Origin: Myxococcus stipitatus
GTDB lineage: Bacteria > Myxococcota > Myxococcia > Myxococcales > Myxococcaceae
Length of the DNA: 64,000 nt
Assembly (NCBI RefSeq): GCF_021412625.1
Contig: NZ_JAKCFI010000001.1
Coordinates: forward strand, 558,001 to 622,000
Reading direction: 5' to 3'
Below the pieces are notes generated by a model that searched no databases, had not been told where the DNA came from, and saw nothing but the letters and a program-made list of their open reading frames with translations. Shown here piece by piece: positions 47,711 to 55,712 of the stretch. Both the position numbers and the translations under genes were made by a program. Within the stretch, counting starts at the first letter, position 1. Each line of letters starts with the position of its first letter.

Positions 47711-48099
47711 GCTCGTCGAACCCAGGTGAGAACGTCTCGTACCCGAACGCGGTGCGTGACCCGCGCACTCCGCGCCATGAGGTCGGGACTCTGTATCAAA
47801 GCGCCGGGACTACCATGCCCCCCTGACAATTGGAACGAATTCGGGGGGTTGCGCATACTCGGAGACGTCCCACCTGGACGTCCGTCCAGGCCTGCGCGCA
47901 GATAGAACCGCCCTGCAACCCCGCGAAATTCCGAGGCGGATGAGGGGAAGGGAGGTCTGGGAGGGCGGTACGGCCGGTGTGGGCGGACGGGCGACAGCGG
48001 GCCGGCTCCGGGGCCGGAAAGGGGGGCGGGAGAGGGTCCGCTCGCCCCTTTTCCAGGACGCACCACGTCGTGGGCGGCCCTTCCGGGCTGACCGGGACT
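47711..48099. other. 389-bp region upstream of parC
   Basis: No gene seen. It lies between the exported-protein gene ending at 48100 and the parC start, both on the - strand, so it should hold the parC promoter. The only strong signal is the 18-bp palindrome at 47873-47890. The stretch 47940-48060 is G-rich with no reading frame I trust. Confidence 0.6.
47873..47890. promoter_or_regulatory. perfect 18-bp palindrome upstream of parC
   Basis: CCTGGACG-TC-CGTCCAGG: two 8-bp arms with a 2-bp centre, about 163 bp before the parC start. So short a centre suits a dimeric repressor site better than an RNA hairpin, and there is no T-run. A terminator of the upstream gene is the other reading. Confidence 0.5.
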
Positions 48100-48771
48100 T
48101 CAGGGGTTGGCGGTGGGCGCGCGGCCCCAGTTGCCGTCCTTGAAGATGCGCACGCCCCGGTTGCCGCCGCCGCCGAGCATCCCGGCGATGGAGGCCTGGA
48201 TGGGCTTGCCGCCAGGGGGCTGGTAGACGACGCGCGCCTTGCGGCCCGAGGGGATGGAGGCGCTGGTGGCGTCGATCAGCAGGAAGACGGTCTTCTCGTC
48301 GGACTGGACTCGGTCGGTGTCGTGGCGGTGGCTGAGCTCGGCGAGCAGCTCGCCGTCGTCCACCGTGCTGGCCTCGTTGCCCAGCAGGCGCACCTTGACG
48401 CGCAGCCACGCGCTGGCGCTGCCGCCCTCCTGCGCGTGCTCCCGGACGCCTTGGATGATGATCGCCAGGTCGGCGCCGTTGCCCGGGGCGCCGTCCGCCA
48501 GCTTCAGGCCGGTCTGCTTGCTGTTGTCGGTGTCGATGAGGAGCGTGGTGTTGGCGCAGCGGTTCTTGCAACCCTCGCCCCACGGCTCCTTGTCGAAGCG
48601 CAGGCGCATGGCGAAGTCACTGCCCTGGGGGCCGATGACCGCGTCGACGACGACGGGGCGCTCGCCGTCCGGAGGCGCGGTGTACCGGAAGGTGGCGCGC
48701 TCCTTGGGCTTGGCGAGGACGCTCGAGCCGAAGAGCAGGGTGCATGCGAGCAGCGGCAGGACGCGGTTCAC
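48100..48771 (-). CDS. exported protein of unknown function
   Basis: A 223-residue protein with a signal peptide ending near V-L-A (start M-N-R-V-L-P-L-L-A). The mature part looks beta-rich, with a strand pattern like carbohydrate-binding or sugar-sensing jelly rolls: R-P-V-V-V-D-A-V-I, then F-A-M-R-L-R-F-D-K-E, with a Cys pair in G-C-K-N-R-C, then T-L-L-I-D-T-D-N. Family not recognised. GTG 48771 is preferred because GGAGGA lies 9 bp before it; a further in-frame GTG at 48801 lacks a ribosome site. Confidence 0.65.
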   Translation of the reverse strand: MNRVLPLLACTLLFGSSVLAKPKERATFRYTAPPDGERPVVVDAVIGPQGSDFAMRLRFDKEPWGEGCKNRCANTTLLIDTDNSKQTGLKLADGAPGNGADLAIIIQGVREHAQEGGSASAWLRVKVRLLGNEASTVDDGELLAELSHRHDTDRVQSDEKTVFLLIDATSASIPSGRKARVVYQPPGGKPIQASIAGMLGGGGNRGVRIFKDGNWGRAPTANP

Positions 48772-48874
48772 GGGGCGTGGTCCTCCAGGGTTGAAAGCCA
48801 CCCATTCAAGAGGGAAGGCGCCGCCGCATCAAGTCCTCGGCATTAGAGTGCGTGCTTCCAGGGAGGCAGGACTC

Positions 48875-49531
48875 ATGCGCAAGCCATACGTACGCCAGCT
48901 CAAGCTGGGACCCATGGACAACTTCGTCTACCTCGTGGGCGCCGCGGATTCACCCGACGTCCTGGTGGTGGACCCGGCCTGGGACGTGGACGCCATCGAG
49001 CGCGCGGCGGCCGAGGACGGCAAGCGCGTGGCGGGCGCCTTCGTCTCGCACTGCCACTTCGACCACATCAACGGGCTGCCGGACCTGCTGTCGCGACACG
49101 ACGTGCCCGTCTACGCGCAGCGCGCGGAGGTCGACTTCTCCGCGGAGCTGCGCGAGCTGAAGGACGCGCTGCGCCCCCTGGGGCCCGGTGACGCGGTCCC
49201 CGTGGGCGCGGAGGCCTTCCAGGCGCTGCACACGCCCGGGCACACGCCGGGCTCGCACTGCCTGCTGGCCGGCGACTCGCTGGTGTCCGGGGACACGCTG
49301 TTCATCAGCGGGTGCGGGCGGTGCGACCTGAACGGCGGCAACCCGGAGGACATGTACCGCTCGCTCTCGCAGGTGCTGCTGAAGGTGCCGGACTCCACGC
49401 GGCTGTGGCCGGGGCATGACTACGCGGACGTGCCCGTGGCCGCCATGGGGGACGTGCGCAAGACGAACCCGTACTTCGCCTTCCCGGACGTGGCGTCGTT
49501 CGTCGCGTTCCGCATGCGCCCGAGGAAGTAG
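48875..49531 (+). CDS. metallo-beta-lactamase-fold hydrolase (glyoxalase II-like)
   Basis: A 218-residue soluble enzyme with the full metal motif S-H-C-H-F-D-H (H-x-H-x-D-H), then H-T-P-G-H-T-P-G-S-H, then L-V-S-G-D-T-L-F-I, then L-W-P-G-H-D-Y. This is the glyoxalase II/persulfide dioxygenase-like branch of the MBL family. G-C-G-R-C-D-L-N-G-G-N-P-E-D-M after the D-T-L-F block is a persulfide-dioxygenase-like feature. GGGAGG at 48861-48866 supports ATG 48875. Confidence 0.85.
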   Translation: MRKPYVRQLKLGPMDNFVYLVGAADSPDVLVVDPAWDVDAIERAAAEDGKRVAGAFVSHCHFDHINGLPDLLSRHDVPVYAQRAEVDFSAELRELKDALRPLGPGDAVPVGAEAFQALHTPGHTPGSHCLLAGDSLVSGDTLFISGCGRCDLNGGNPEDMYRSLSQVLLKVPDSTRLWPGHDYADVPVAAMGDVRKTNPYFAFPDVASFVAFRMRPRK

Positions 49532-49543
49532 CCCTCCCCAGGC

Positions 49544-49578
49544 GCGAGACCGGAGGACTCGAGGGACCTCCGCCTCGC
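49544..49578. terminator. hairpin between convergent genes
   Basis: GCGAG-(AC)-CGGAGG at 49544-49556 can pair with CCTCCG-(C)-CTCGC at 49567-49578, giving an 11-bp stem with a small bulge and a 10-nt loop. It lies 13 bp past the MBL-hydrolase stop. No T-run. Confidence 0.55.
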
Positions 49579-49693
49579 TGCGGGGTGGGCCGAGCGGCCG
49601 AACGTGATGGCTGGCGGTGGAGCCGTGGCTGCTGCTCGCCTCGGGCCGCATCGCGAATCACGTCCAGCCGCTGTCGCCCGCGAGCCCACGCGG

Positions 49694-50221
49694 CTACTTC
49701 GCGCGTCTCCACTTCACCTCGCCGACGGTCCCCGTCCCACCGGTCGTCGGCGCGGGGACGGTGTATTGCAGCGCGTCGCCCGTCAGCGTGAAGCTGCGCC
49801 GCTGCTGGGTTCCCTCCCAGTTCGGGAACGAGGCGTGGTCGATGTGGAAGGTGAGCGTGCGCTCCTTCTCGTTCACCGAGTACCGGCCGAAGTGCGAGTT
49901 GGTCCCCCGCACGGTGGCCTGGTTCTCCTCCGGCGTTCCCTGGCTCTTGTCGCTGGACGCGAACCGGGGCCGACTCGCGCGGAGGATGTGGAGGGAGTAG
50001 CGCCCCTGGCCATCGAACATGAGCAGGCCCTGGGGCTCCGCGCCGTAGAGCTGCACCCGCTTCCCATCCGGAAGCACGTTGTCGACCAGGACGAGCGTCC
50101 ACGTCCCCACGAGCTGCGCCGCGAGGGACTTCTCTCGGGCGTCCGCTTCGCGAGGGATGAGGAGGACCGCCAGGAGCAGCAAGGCCCCGGCCGTGAGTGC
50201 GCGCCAGGGGTTTCGCTTCAT
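49694..50221 (-). CDS. exported lipocalin-like domain protein
   Basis: A 175-residue protein with a signal peptide (cleavage near A-D-A, residues 25-27) and a lipocalin-like barrel: L-V-G-T-W-T-L-V-L-V-D-N-V-L-P-D-G opens the barrel, L-L-M-F-D-G-Q-G-R-Y-S follows, and R-R-S-F-T-L-T-G-D-A-L closes it. Proteins of this group are often found beside short-chain dehydrogenases, as here (14 bp after the SDR gene). Ligand unknown. Confidence 0.8.
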   Translation of the reverse strand: MKRNPWRALTAGALLLLAVLLIPREADAREKSLAAQLVGTWTLVLVDNVLPDGKRVQLYGAEPQGLLMFDGQGRYSLHILRASRPRFASSDKSQGTPEENQATVRGTNSHFGRYSVNEKERTLTFHIDHASFPNWEGTQQRRSFTLTGDALQYTVPAPTTGGTGTVGEVKWRRAK

Positions 50222-50235
50222 CGCGTCGTGCCCGC

Positions 50236-50955
50236 TCACATCAACACCCCACCGCCGTCCACGGCGAGGACGGTGCCGGAGAGGAAGGGGTTGGTCATGG
50301 CGAAGAGGGCGGCGGCGGCCAGATCCTCCGTCTTCCCGACGCGGCGAGCAGGGGCTTTGTTGGCGTAGTCCGCGAAGAGCCGCTCGCGGGCCTCGGCGCC
50401 GAGCCGGTCCCAGAACGAGCCGGAGTCCACCACGCCTGGAGAGATGGCGTTGAGCCGCACCGGCGCGAGCTCGACGGCCATGGCCTTGGTAAAGGCCTCG
50501 AGCCCGCCATTGACCAGGCTGGTGATGGAGGTGCCGACGGCGGGCTTCCAGGCACGGAAGCCGGAGAAGAAGGTGAAGGAGCCCTCCGGGGAGATGCGCG
50601 GCGAGGCGTGCTTCACCAGGAAGATGGGCGCCCAGAGCTTGGCGGCGAAGGCCCGCTCGATGGACGCGGAGCCCAGTCCGGTGAGGCGCCCGGTGGAGCC
50701 CTGACTCACGGTGCTCACCAGGTGGTCGAAGGGGCCCACCGCTTCGCAGAATGCCGCCACCTCTGCTTCCACGGAAGCGTCCAGGACGCGCACCTCGCGG
50801 GGTCCCGTCATCGACTCCGAGGTGGCCTCCAGCGCCTCCCGCTTGCGGCCCGCCAGCACCACGTGGGCGCCCGCCTCCGATGCGGCCAGGGCCACGCCCC
50901 TGCCGATGCCCGAGCCAGCCCCAACGACAATCACCTTCCTGCCTTCCAGCTGCAT
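50236..50955 (-). CDS. SDR-family protein lacking the Tyr-x-x-x-Lys active site
   Basis: A 239-residue Rossmann protein with a good cofactor loop G-A-G-S-G-I-G (residues 12-18) and the usual L-N-A-I-S-P-G and V-L-A-V-D-G-G-G ends. At the catalytic helix, where an SDR has Y-x-x-x-K-A-A-L, this protein has T145-S-L-V-N149-G-G-L, so both Tyr and Lys are gone. Ser131 (F-F-S-G) is kept. It may bind NAD(P) without classical reduction chemistry, or use other residues. The gene is divergent from the CGNR-type regulator and followed by the lipocalin-like gene. Confidence 0.85.
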   Translation of the reverse strand: MQLEGRKVIVVGAGSGIGRGVALAASEAGAHVVLAGRKREALEATSESMTGPREVRVLDASVEAEVAAFCEAVGPFDHLVSTVSQGSTGRLTGLGSASIERAFAAKLWAPIFLVKHASPRISPEGSFTFFSGFRAWKPAVGTSITSLVNGGLEAFTKAMAVELAPVRLNAISPGVVDSGSFWDRLGAEARERLFADYANKAPARRVGKTEDLAAAALFAMTNPFLSGTVLAVDGGGVLM

Positions 50956-50984
50956 GGGAGTACCTCCGCGACGGATGGGATTTA

Positions 50985-51036
50985 GTAACCATATGAACAG
51001 GTTACGGATGGAGTTGTGCTCGGGTTTTTGTAACCT
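50985..51036. promoter_or_regulatory. three GTAACC/GGTTAC half-sites between SDR and regulator genes
   Basis: GTAACC at 50985-50990 and GGTTAC at 51000-51005 form an inverted repeat with a 9-bp spacer. A further inverted arm, GTAACCT at 51030-51036, mirrors AGGTTAC at 50999-51005 across 24 bp. The sites lie in the 115-bp divergent promoter between the SDR-type gene and the CGNR-type gene. They are AT-richer than the surroundings and look like operators for the adjacent regulator. Confidence 0.6.
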
Positions 51037-51070
51037 GTCAACCCGGTTTCGTGCTTTCCTGTGGGACGTC

Positions 51071-51682
51071 ATGGCACCCAGAAAAAACCAGGCACCGGCG
51101 CAGCCCGTGGCGCCGGCCGGCGAGCTGCGGGACGGGTTCAAGTTCCGCTCGGGCCGGCTCAGCCTGGACCTGCCTGCGTCATTGGCCGCGCGGCTGAAGT
51201 CCGAGCCGAAGGACCTGCTGGAGACGCCGCACGACCTGGGCCGCTGGCTGGTCGCCGCCGGGCTGGCGGCGAAGGATCCGAAGCCCACCGACGAGGATCT
51301 GCGGCACGCGCGCGAGCTTCGCGAGGCCCTCTACCAGTTGGCGGTGGCCCGCTCGCGAAACGAGGGCTTGGACGCCAAGGCCAGGGCGCTGGTGAACCGG
51401 TGGGCGGCGGAGCCTGCTCCAGCGCCTCAGCTGGGCCCCGAGGGAATGACGTGGACGCATGGTGGCGTGCACTCACTGTTGGCGGCCGTGGCGCGGGACG
51501 GTGTGGAGCTGCTGGGGGGCCCGCTGGCGGAGCGCATCCGCAACTGCGAGGGCGAGGGCTGCGCGCTCCTCTTCGTGGACACCTCGCGTTCCGGACAGCG
51601 GCGCTGGTGCTCCATGGCGGGCTGCGGCAACAAGGCGAAGGTGGAGGAGTTCCGCCGGCGTCAGCGGGGAGAGGGCGGATAG
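51071..51682 (+). CDS. CGNR zinc-finger (ABATE-domain) transcriptional regulator
   Basis: A 203-residue protein. Residues 20-150 match the ABATE-type stress-response domain layout (L-D-L-P-A-S, then a long helical part with R-E-L-R-E-A-L-Y-Q-L-A). The C-terminal zinc finger has C-E-G-E-G-C, then W-C-S-M-A-G-C-G-N-K with Lys in place of the usual Arg of CGNR. These are DNA-binding regulators that commonly sit divergent from oxidoreductase genes. The frame is open upstream, but ATG 51071 fits the domain boundary. Confidence 0.85.
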   Translation: MAPRKNQAPAQPVAPAGELRDGFKFRSGRLSLDLPASLAARLKSEPKDLLETPHDLGRWLVAAGLAAKDPKPTDEDLRHARELREALYQLAVARSRNEGLDAKARALVNRWAAEPAPAPQLGPEGMTWTHGGVHSLLAAVARDGVELLGGPLAERIRNCEGEGCALLFVDTSRSGQRRWCSMAGCGNKAKVEEFRRRQRGEGG

Positions 51683-51912
51683 CGCGGCTCCGGTCCACTC
51701 TTCGGCGCGGGGCCGCGGCCCGCGAGGACCGACGGACCACAACCCTCGGCTGGATTCACGATGACCGCTGGAACACGCTGGTCATCGCGCCCGCGACGCG
51801 GCGCTGACACGGGAAGGTGCACGGGAACCGGTCACCCGCTGTCCGTCTTCGGGCAGCGGAGGGAACCCGTCCCGCGCTACCCCTGGAGACCTCTCACAAG
51901 GGGGATGTCTCC

Positions 51913-52548
51913 ATGCGCACGCCCAAGGCCCTCGCGGCCCTCCTCGCCCTGTCCATCCAGCCCGCCCTCGCGAAGGAGCCGTCGCTCGGCGCGACGACCT
52001 TCACCGTCTACGAGGCCTTCCTGAGCCCCGCACAGGAGCCCGGCGAGGAGTCGGAGACGCCCAAGCCGCTCCAGAAGAGCCTGGGGGCCACGGCGCCCTC
52101 GACTCCCCGCGCCAGCCGCAAGTCGCGAGGCCATGGGCGGATCCGCTTCGCCAAGGACCTGACCAAGGCCTACGTCGATGTGCGGATCGAAGGGGTGAAT
52201 CCCGAGGACATCGTCATGTTCCACGTCCACTGCGGGCCACCGGGAGCGCTGGGGCCCGTCGTCGTGGACTTCGGGCAGGACACCGCGGCGTCGAAGCTCT
52301 TCGTGGACGGGAAGTTCTCCACGGAGCTGTCGAACGAGAACGTGAAGTTCGTGAACCACGCGCCGCCGGGGCTCAAGCCCGCGCTGCCGGAGAGCTGTCC
52401 CGTCGAAATCGGCATGCCGGTGCAGACCAAGACCCTCGCCGGGCTGGAGTGGTTGGCGCGCAAGGGCGTGCTCTACTTCAACCTGCACACCAAGGCGCAT
52501 ACCTACTATGGCGAGATGCGCGGGCAGCTCTACGTCGCCCAGGAGTAG
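51913..52548 (+). CDS. exported CHRD-domain protein
   Basis: A 211-residue protein with a signal peptide (A-L-A, about residue 20) and a CHRD domain from about 65 to the end: I-R-F-A-K-D-L-T-K-A-Y-V-D-V-R-I-E, then M-F-H-V-H-C-G-P-P-G, then the closing F-N-L-H-T-K-A-H-T-Y-Y-G-E-M-R-G-Q-L, the most conserved part of the family. The domain was first seen in chordin; its bacterial role is unknown, with a copper-site-like H-V-H cluster in many members. The 230 bp before it hold nothing I can support. Confidence 0.85.
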   Translation: MRTPKALAALLALSIQPALAKEPSLGATTFTVYEAFLSPAQEPGEESETPKPLQKSLGATAPSTPRASRKSRGHGRIRFAKDLTKAYVDVRIEGVNPEDIVMFHVHCGPPGALGPVVVDFGQDTAASKLFVDGKFSTELSNENVKFVNHAPPGLKPALPESCPVEIGMPVQTKTLAGLEWLARKGVLYFNLHTKAHTYYGEMRGQLYVAQE

Positions 52549-52559
52549 GTCCCCCGGCT

Positions 52560-52602
52560 CCACCGGACCTCCCGTCGTCGAGGGGGGAGGGAGGTCCGGT
52601 GG
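52560..52602. terminator. strong bidirectional hairpin terminator
   Basis: Perfect 14-bp arms CCACCGGACCTCCC (52560-52573) and GGGAGGTCCGGTGG (52589-52602) around a 15-nt loop, centred in the 64 bp between the convergent CHRD and esterase genes. Confidence 0.8.
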
Positions 52603-52612
52603 GGGCCCTCCG

Positions 52613-54766
52613 TCACGGTCGCTGCTGGGCGAACATCCAGTCCCAGAAGGCCGGGTCCTCGTAGGTGGGCGTCCCGTAGTTCGCGCCCTGCGGGTACACG
52701 GTGAAGCGGATGGGGGCGGTCCCCGCGGCGTACGCGCCAGCCTGGGTGGACCAGGTGTCGGTGGTGGCGTCGAACAGGTAGGTCAGCGCCGAGGCGGGGT
52801 TGTTGAACGTGAGGTACTGGTCCCAGCCGTAGGCCTTGGTGAGGCCGCGCAGCCAGGAGTGCTGGGCTGTCGTCGCGGACGCGGTCACCCAGTTGTCCAC
52901 CATCCACACGGGGACGTTGACCAGGTTCGTGAGCGCGGGGCCGGGGGCACCGATGTTCGCGCCGATGGTCGCCAGCGCCGCGACGCGGTCGCCATGGTTG
53001 TAGCCGTAGTTCCATGCGCCGTGGCCGCCCAGCAGCTGCCCCATCACGTAGATGCGCCGGGTGTCGACGCGGTAGTGGGCGACGAGGAAGTCGAGCAGCG
53101 CGTCGAGCTGCGTGGCGTTCCAGGTGCCGCCCGCCGAGCGGGGGGCGAACACCATCACCTGCTCCTGCCCGAAGTACGTCTTCCACGCCGCGCTGGTGCG
53201 GATGAGCTGCAGCGGGCCGTAGCGGGAGACGGCCTCGACGAGCTGCGCCTCGGTGCTCGTCGTGCCCGACGCGTCCGAGTCATGCAGGTTGAGGATGAGC
53301 GGGTAGCTCGTCGTGGGGGAGGTGAGATAGCCGGGCGGCAGGTACTCGGCGTAGGGGAGGGGCGCGCCCGTCGCCGTGGTCAGCCGCCCGATGAGCTGGT
53401 CCTCCGTGGTGATGCTCACCCCCGTCGAGCCCGAGAGCTTGTACGTGGCGGTGACGGTGGCGGCGGCGGCGGGCATGGTCAGCGTGGTGGTGGCGGAGGT
53501 GGCGCTGGCCACGGAGGCGCCGGTCCACTGGTCGAAGACGTAGCCGGAGACCGGAGCGTCCGCGGTGATGGTGACCTGCGTGCCGGCGGCGTAGCTCCCG
53601 TCACCGGAGCCGCCGTTGACCGTGAGCACGTACGTGGTCGAGGGCGCGAGCTTGTACGTGGCGGTGACGGTGGTGGCGGCGGCGGGCATGGTCAGCGTGG
53701 TGGTGGAGGAGGTGGCGCTCGTCACGGTGGCGCCCGTCCACCGGTCGAAGACATAGCCGGAGGCCGGGGCGTCCGCGGTGATGGTGACCTGCGTGCCGCT
53801 GGCGTAGCTGCCGTCACCGGAGCCGCTGTTGACGGTGAGCGTGTACTGCGTGGGCGTGGGCGTGCCGCCGCGCTGCTGCGCGAACATCCAGTCCCAGAAG
53901 GCCTGCTGGTTGTACGTCTCCGTCCACCCGAAGTGACCGGCGCCCGCGAAGTTGACCTGCCGGGCGATGGCCGTGCCCGTGGCGACGAGCCCTGGCTGCG
54001 ACGTCCAGGCCTTCGTCGTCTTGTCGAAGAGGTAGGTCCTCGTCGCGCTCTCCTCGGTCGAGGGCGGGTTGAGCGCCGTGTACTGTCCGTAGACCTTCGT
54101 GAAGCTCAGCAGCCAGGAGATGTTCGCGCCGCGCTCGCTGAAGCTGTTGCCCGCCCACACCGCCGTGCCGTCGAGCAGCGTGAGGGTGTCGCCCGGGGCG
54201 CCGATGTTGGTGGCGAAGGGCGCGATGGCGGCCAGCTCGTTGCCGTACAGCCGCGCGTAGCGCCACGTCCCCCAGCCGCCCATGCTCAGACCCGTCAGGT
54301 ACAGGCGCGTCGGGTCCACGCGGTAGTTGGCCACGATGAACTGGATGAACGGCCGCAGCTCCTCCGGCGAGTAGTTGTCGTAGCCCTGCGGCGAGAACAC
54401 CATCGCCTTCTTCTGGCCGAAGTACGTCTTCCACGTGGCGCTCTCCCGGATGTGCTTGAGCGCGCCGTGCTTCGTCGTGATGGTGTACAGCTCGCTCTGC
54501 GTCGTCGCCCGGCCCAGCTCCCCCATGCCGTTGAGGTGGATGATGGTGGGGTAGCGCTCGGTGGAGGTCAGGTATCCGGGCGGCAGGTACTCGGAGTAGC
54601 CCAGCGAGGCGCCCGAACTGCTCGGCAGGCGCGTGACGATCTGGTCCTCCACGGTGATGCTGACGGCGGACTTCTGGGTGCCGGTCTCGGGCGCCAGGCC
54701 CTCCTCCGGACCCGCGCCGCACGCGGCGAGGACCGCCACCGCGACGGACAGGACGACGCTTCTCAT
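52613..54766 (-). CDS. lipoprotein with two esterase-like domains, the second without its nucleophile
   Basis: A 717-residue lipoprotein (lipobox L-A-A-C, residues 13-16). Domain 1 (about 35-300) is an alpha/beta hydrolase of the PHB-depolymerase/feruloyl-esterase type with Ser161 in G-L-S-M-G-G and His278 in G-A-G-H-F-G-W. Two InlB-type beta repeats follow (307-372 and 378-443). Domain 2 (about 450-717) copies domain 1 closely, including the shared end F-W-D-W-M-F-A-Q-Q-R, but reads G-Q-L-L-G-G (Leu578 for Ser) and has no His at the matching place. It is probably a surface or secreted hydrolase of polymers or prey material, with domain 2 as a binding module. Confidence 0.85.
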   Translation of the reverse strand: MRSVVLSVAVAVLAACGAGPEEGLAPETGTQKSAVSITVEDQIVTRLPSSSGASLGYSEYLPPGYLTSTERYPTIIHLNGMGELGRATTQSELYTITTKHGALKHIRESATWKTYFGQKKAMVFSPQGYDNYSPEELRPFIQFIVANYRVDPTRLYLTGLSMGGWGTWRYARLYGNELAAIAPFATNIGAPGDTLTLLDGTAVWAGNSFSERGANISWLLSFTKVYGQYTALNPPSTEESATRTYLFDKTTKAWTSQPGLVATGTAIARQVNFAGAGHFGWTETYNQQAFWDWMFAQQRGGTPTPTQYTLTVNSGSGDGSYASGTQVTITADAPASGYVFDRWTGATVTSATSSTTTLTMPAAATTVTATYKLAPSTTYVLTVNGGSGDGSYAAGTQVTITADAPVSGYVFDQWTGASVASATSATTTLTMPAAAATVTATYKLSGSTGVSITTEDQLIGRLTTATGAPLPYAEYLPPGYLTSPTTSYPLILNLHDSDASGTTSTEAQLVEAVSRYGPLQLIRTSAAWKTYFGQEQVMVFAPRSAGGTWNATQLDALLDFLVAHYRVDTRRIYVMGQLLGGHGAWNYGYNHGDRVAALATIGANIGAPGPALTNLVNVPVWMVDNWVTASATTAQHSWLRGLTKAYGWDQYLTFNNPASALTYLFDATTDTWSTQAGAYAAGTAPIRFTVYPQGANYGTPTYEDPAFWDWMFAQQRP
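53438..53848 (-). repeat. two tandem InlB-type repeats (about 200 bp each)
   Basis: Two highly similar segments code residues 307-372 and 378-443 of the esterase lipoprotein, each running from L-T-V-N-x-G-S-G-D-G-S-Y to T-V-T-A-T-Y-K. Near identity at the DNA level points to recent duplication. Confidence 0.85.
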
Positions 54767-54840
54767 GGAACACCTCTCGAGATGGGGACTGCGAGCCCCA
54801 ATCTATCGGGAGTTCCGGTTGTGTAACTGAGTTTCTTTTG

Positions 54841-55578
54841 TTACGCGCGTCGTGCCCGGGCGGACATGGGGGGCATCTGTAGGTGGCGGGGCCGGGCGTG
54901 CATGGACCACCAGGCGGCCACGGCGAGCAGGCCCACGGCGAGCAGCGTCCACAGGCCGGCCCAGGCGATGGCGGGGATGTAGGTGATGTCGGACAGGAGC
55001 GCCGCGTCGCTGCGGGAGCGGACGGCGCTGTTCCACAGGTCGTCGCGCAAATCGAACACGGCGTACAGCGCGGTGAAGGCGGCGATGAAGAGGTTGAGGA
55101 AGTCCACGGCGCCGTCGGGCAGCCACTTCGCGCACAGCCCGAGCACCACGGCGGTGCCCACGCAGAAGGCGAGGGTGAAGCCATCCCCTGCGTACATCAC
55201 CCCCATGACCACCAGCCACACGCACGCGGCGCCCAGCACCCAGCGGCGCAGCTGGAACCGGAAGGTGGCGAGCAAGAGGCCCGCGCCGGCGATGGCGCTC
55301 CCCAGGTAGCCCCCCGAGTAGACGGCGATCTGCCGGAAGACGCCGGGCGGCAGCCGGGACAGGCACTCGCCCGACTCGTTGGCCGCCAGGTGGATGCGGT
55401 CCACCGAGCCGCCCACCAGCAGGGTGGCCAGGGCGTGCCCGCTCTCGTGCATCATCACCACCAGCAGCTTCAGGGGCCAGAAGACGGGCGAGTACCAGAA
55501 GTACCAGCCCACCCCGAGCATGGCGAGGAGGAGGACCAGCCGTCCCATGTCGAGCTGCGCTCCGCTGGCGGTCTTCAT
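54841..55578 (-). CDS. M50B-like membrane metalloprotease
   Basis: A 245-residue protein with seven or so membrane helices. The first carries V-M-M-H-E-S-G-H-A-L (His44, Glu45, His48), the zinc motif of M50-type site-2 proteases, and K-W-L-P-D-G-A near the third quarter may supply the third ligand region (usually L-D-G). M50B-like proteins are less studied and may be peptidases or scaffolds. GGGAGG before ATG 55578 decides the start over an upstream in-frame ATG. The next gene is the esterase, separated by 74 bp. Confidence 0.8.
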   Translation of the reverse strand: MKTASGAQLDMGRLVLLLAMLGVGWYFWYSPVFWPLKLLVVMMHESGHALATLLVGGSVDRIHLAANESGECLSRLPPGVFRQIAVYSGGYLGSAIAGAGLLLATFRFQLRRWVLGAACVWLVVMGVMYAGDGFTLAFCVGTAVVLGLCAKWLPDGAVDFLNLFIAAFTALYAVFDLRDDLWNSAVRSRSDAALLSDITYIPAIAWAGLWTLLAVGLLAVAAWWSMHARPRHLQMPPMSARARRA

Positions 55579-55712
55579 CGGCTCCCTCCCGTCCTGGACG
55601 CCCGAACACTTAAACGCGGTCCATCTTCCCAGGAAACCCCCGCTCATGCCGCGAAGCGTCTGAATCAGGTGGGTGTCGCGTGCGGGCGCCGGACGGGGTA
55701 GGGAAGAAGGCC

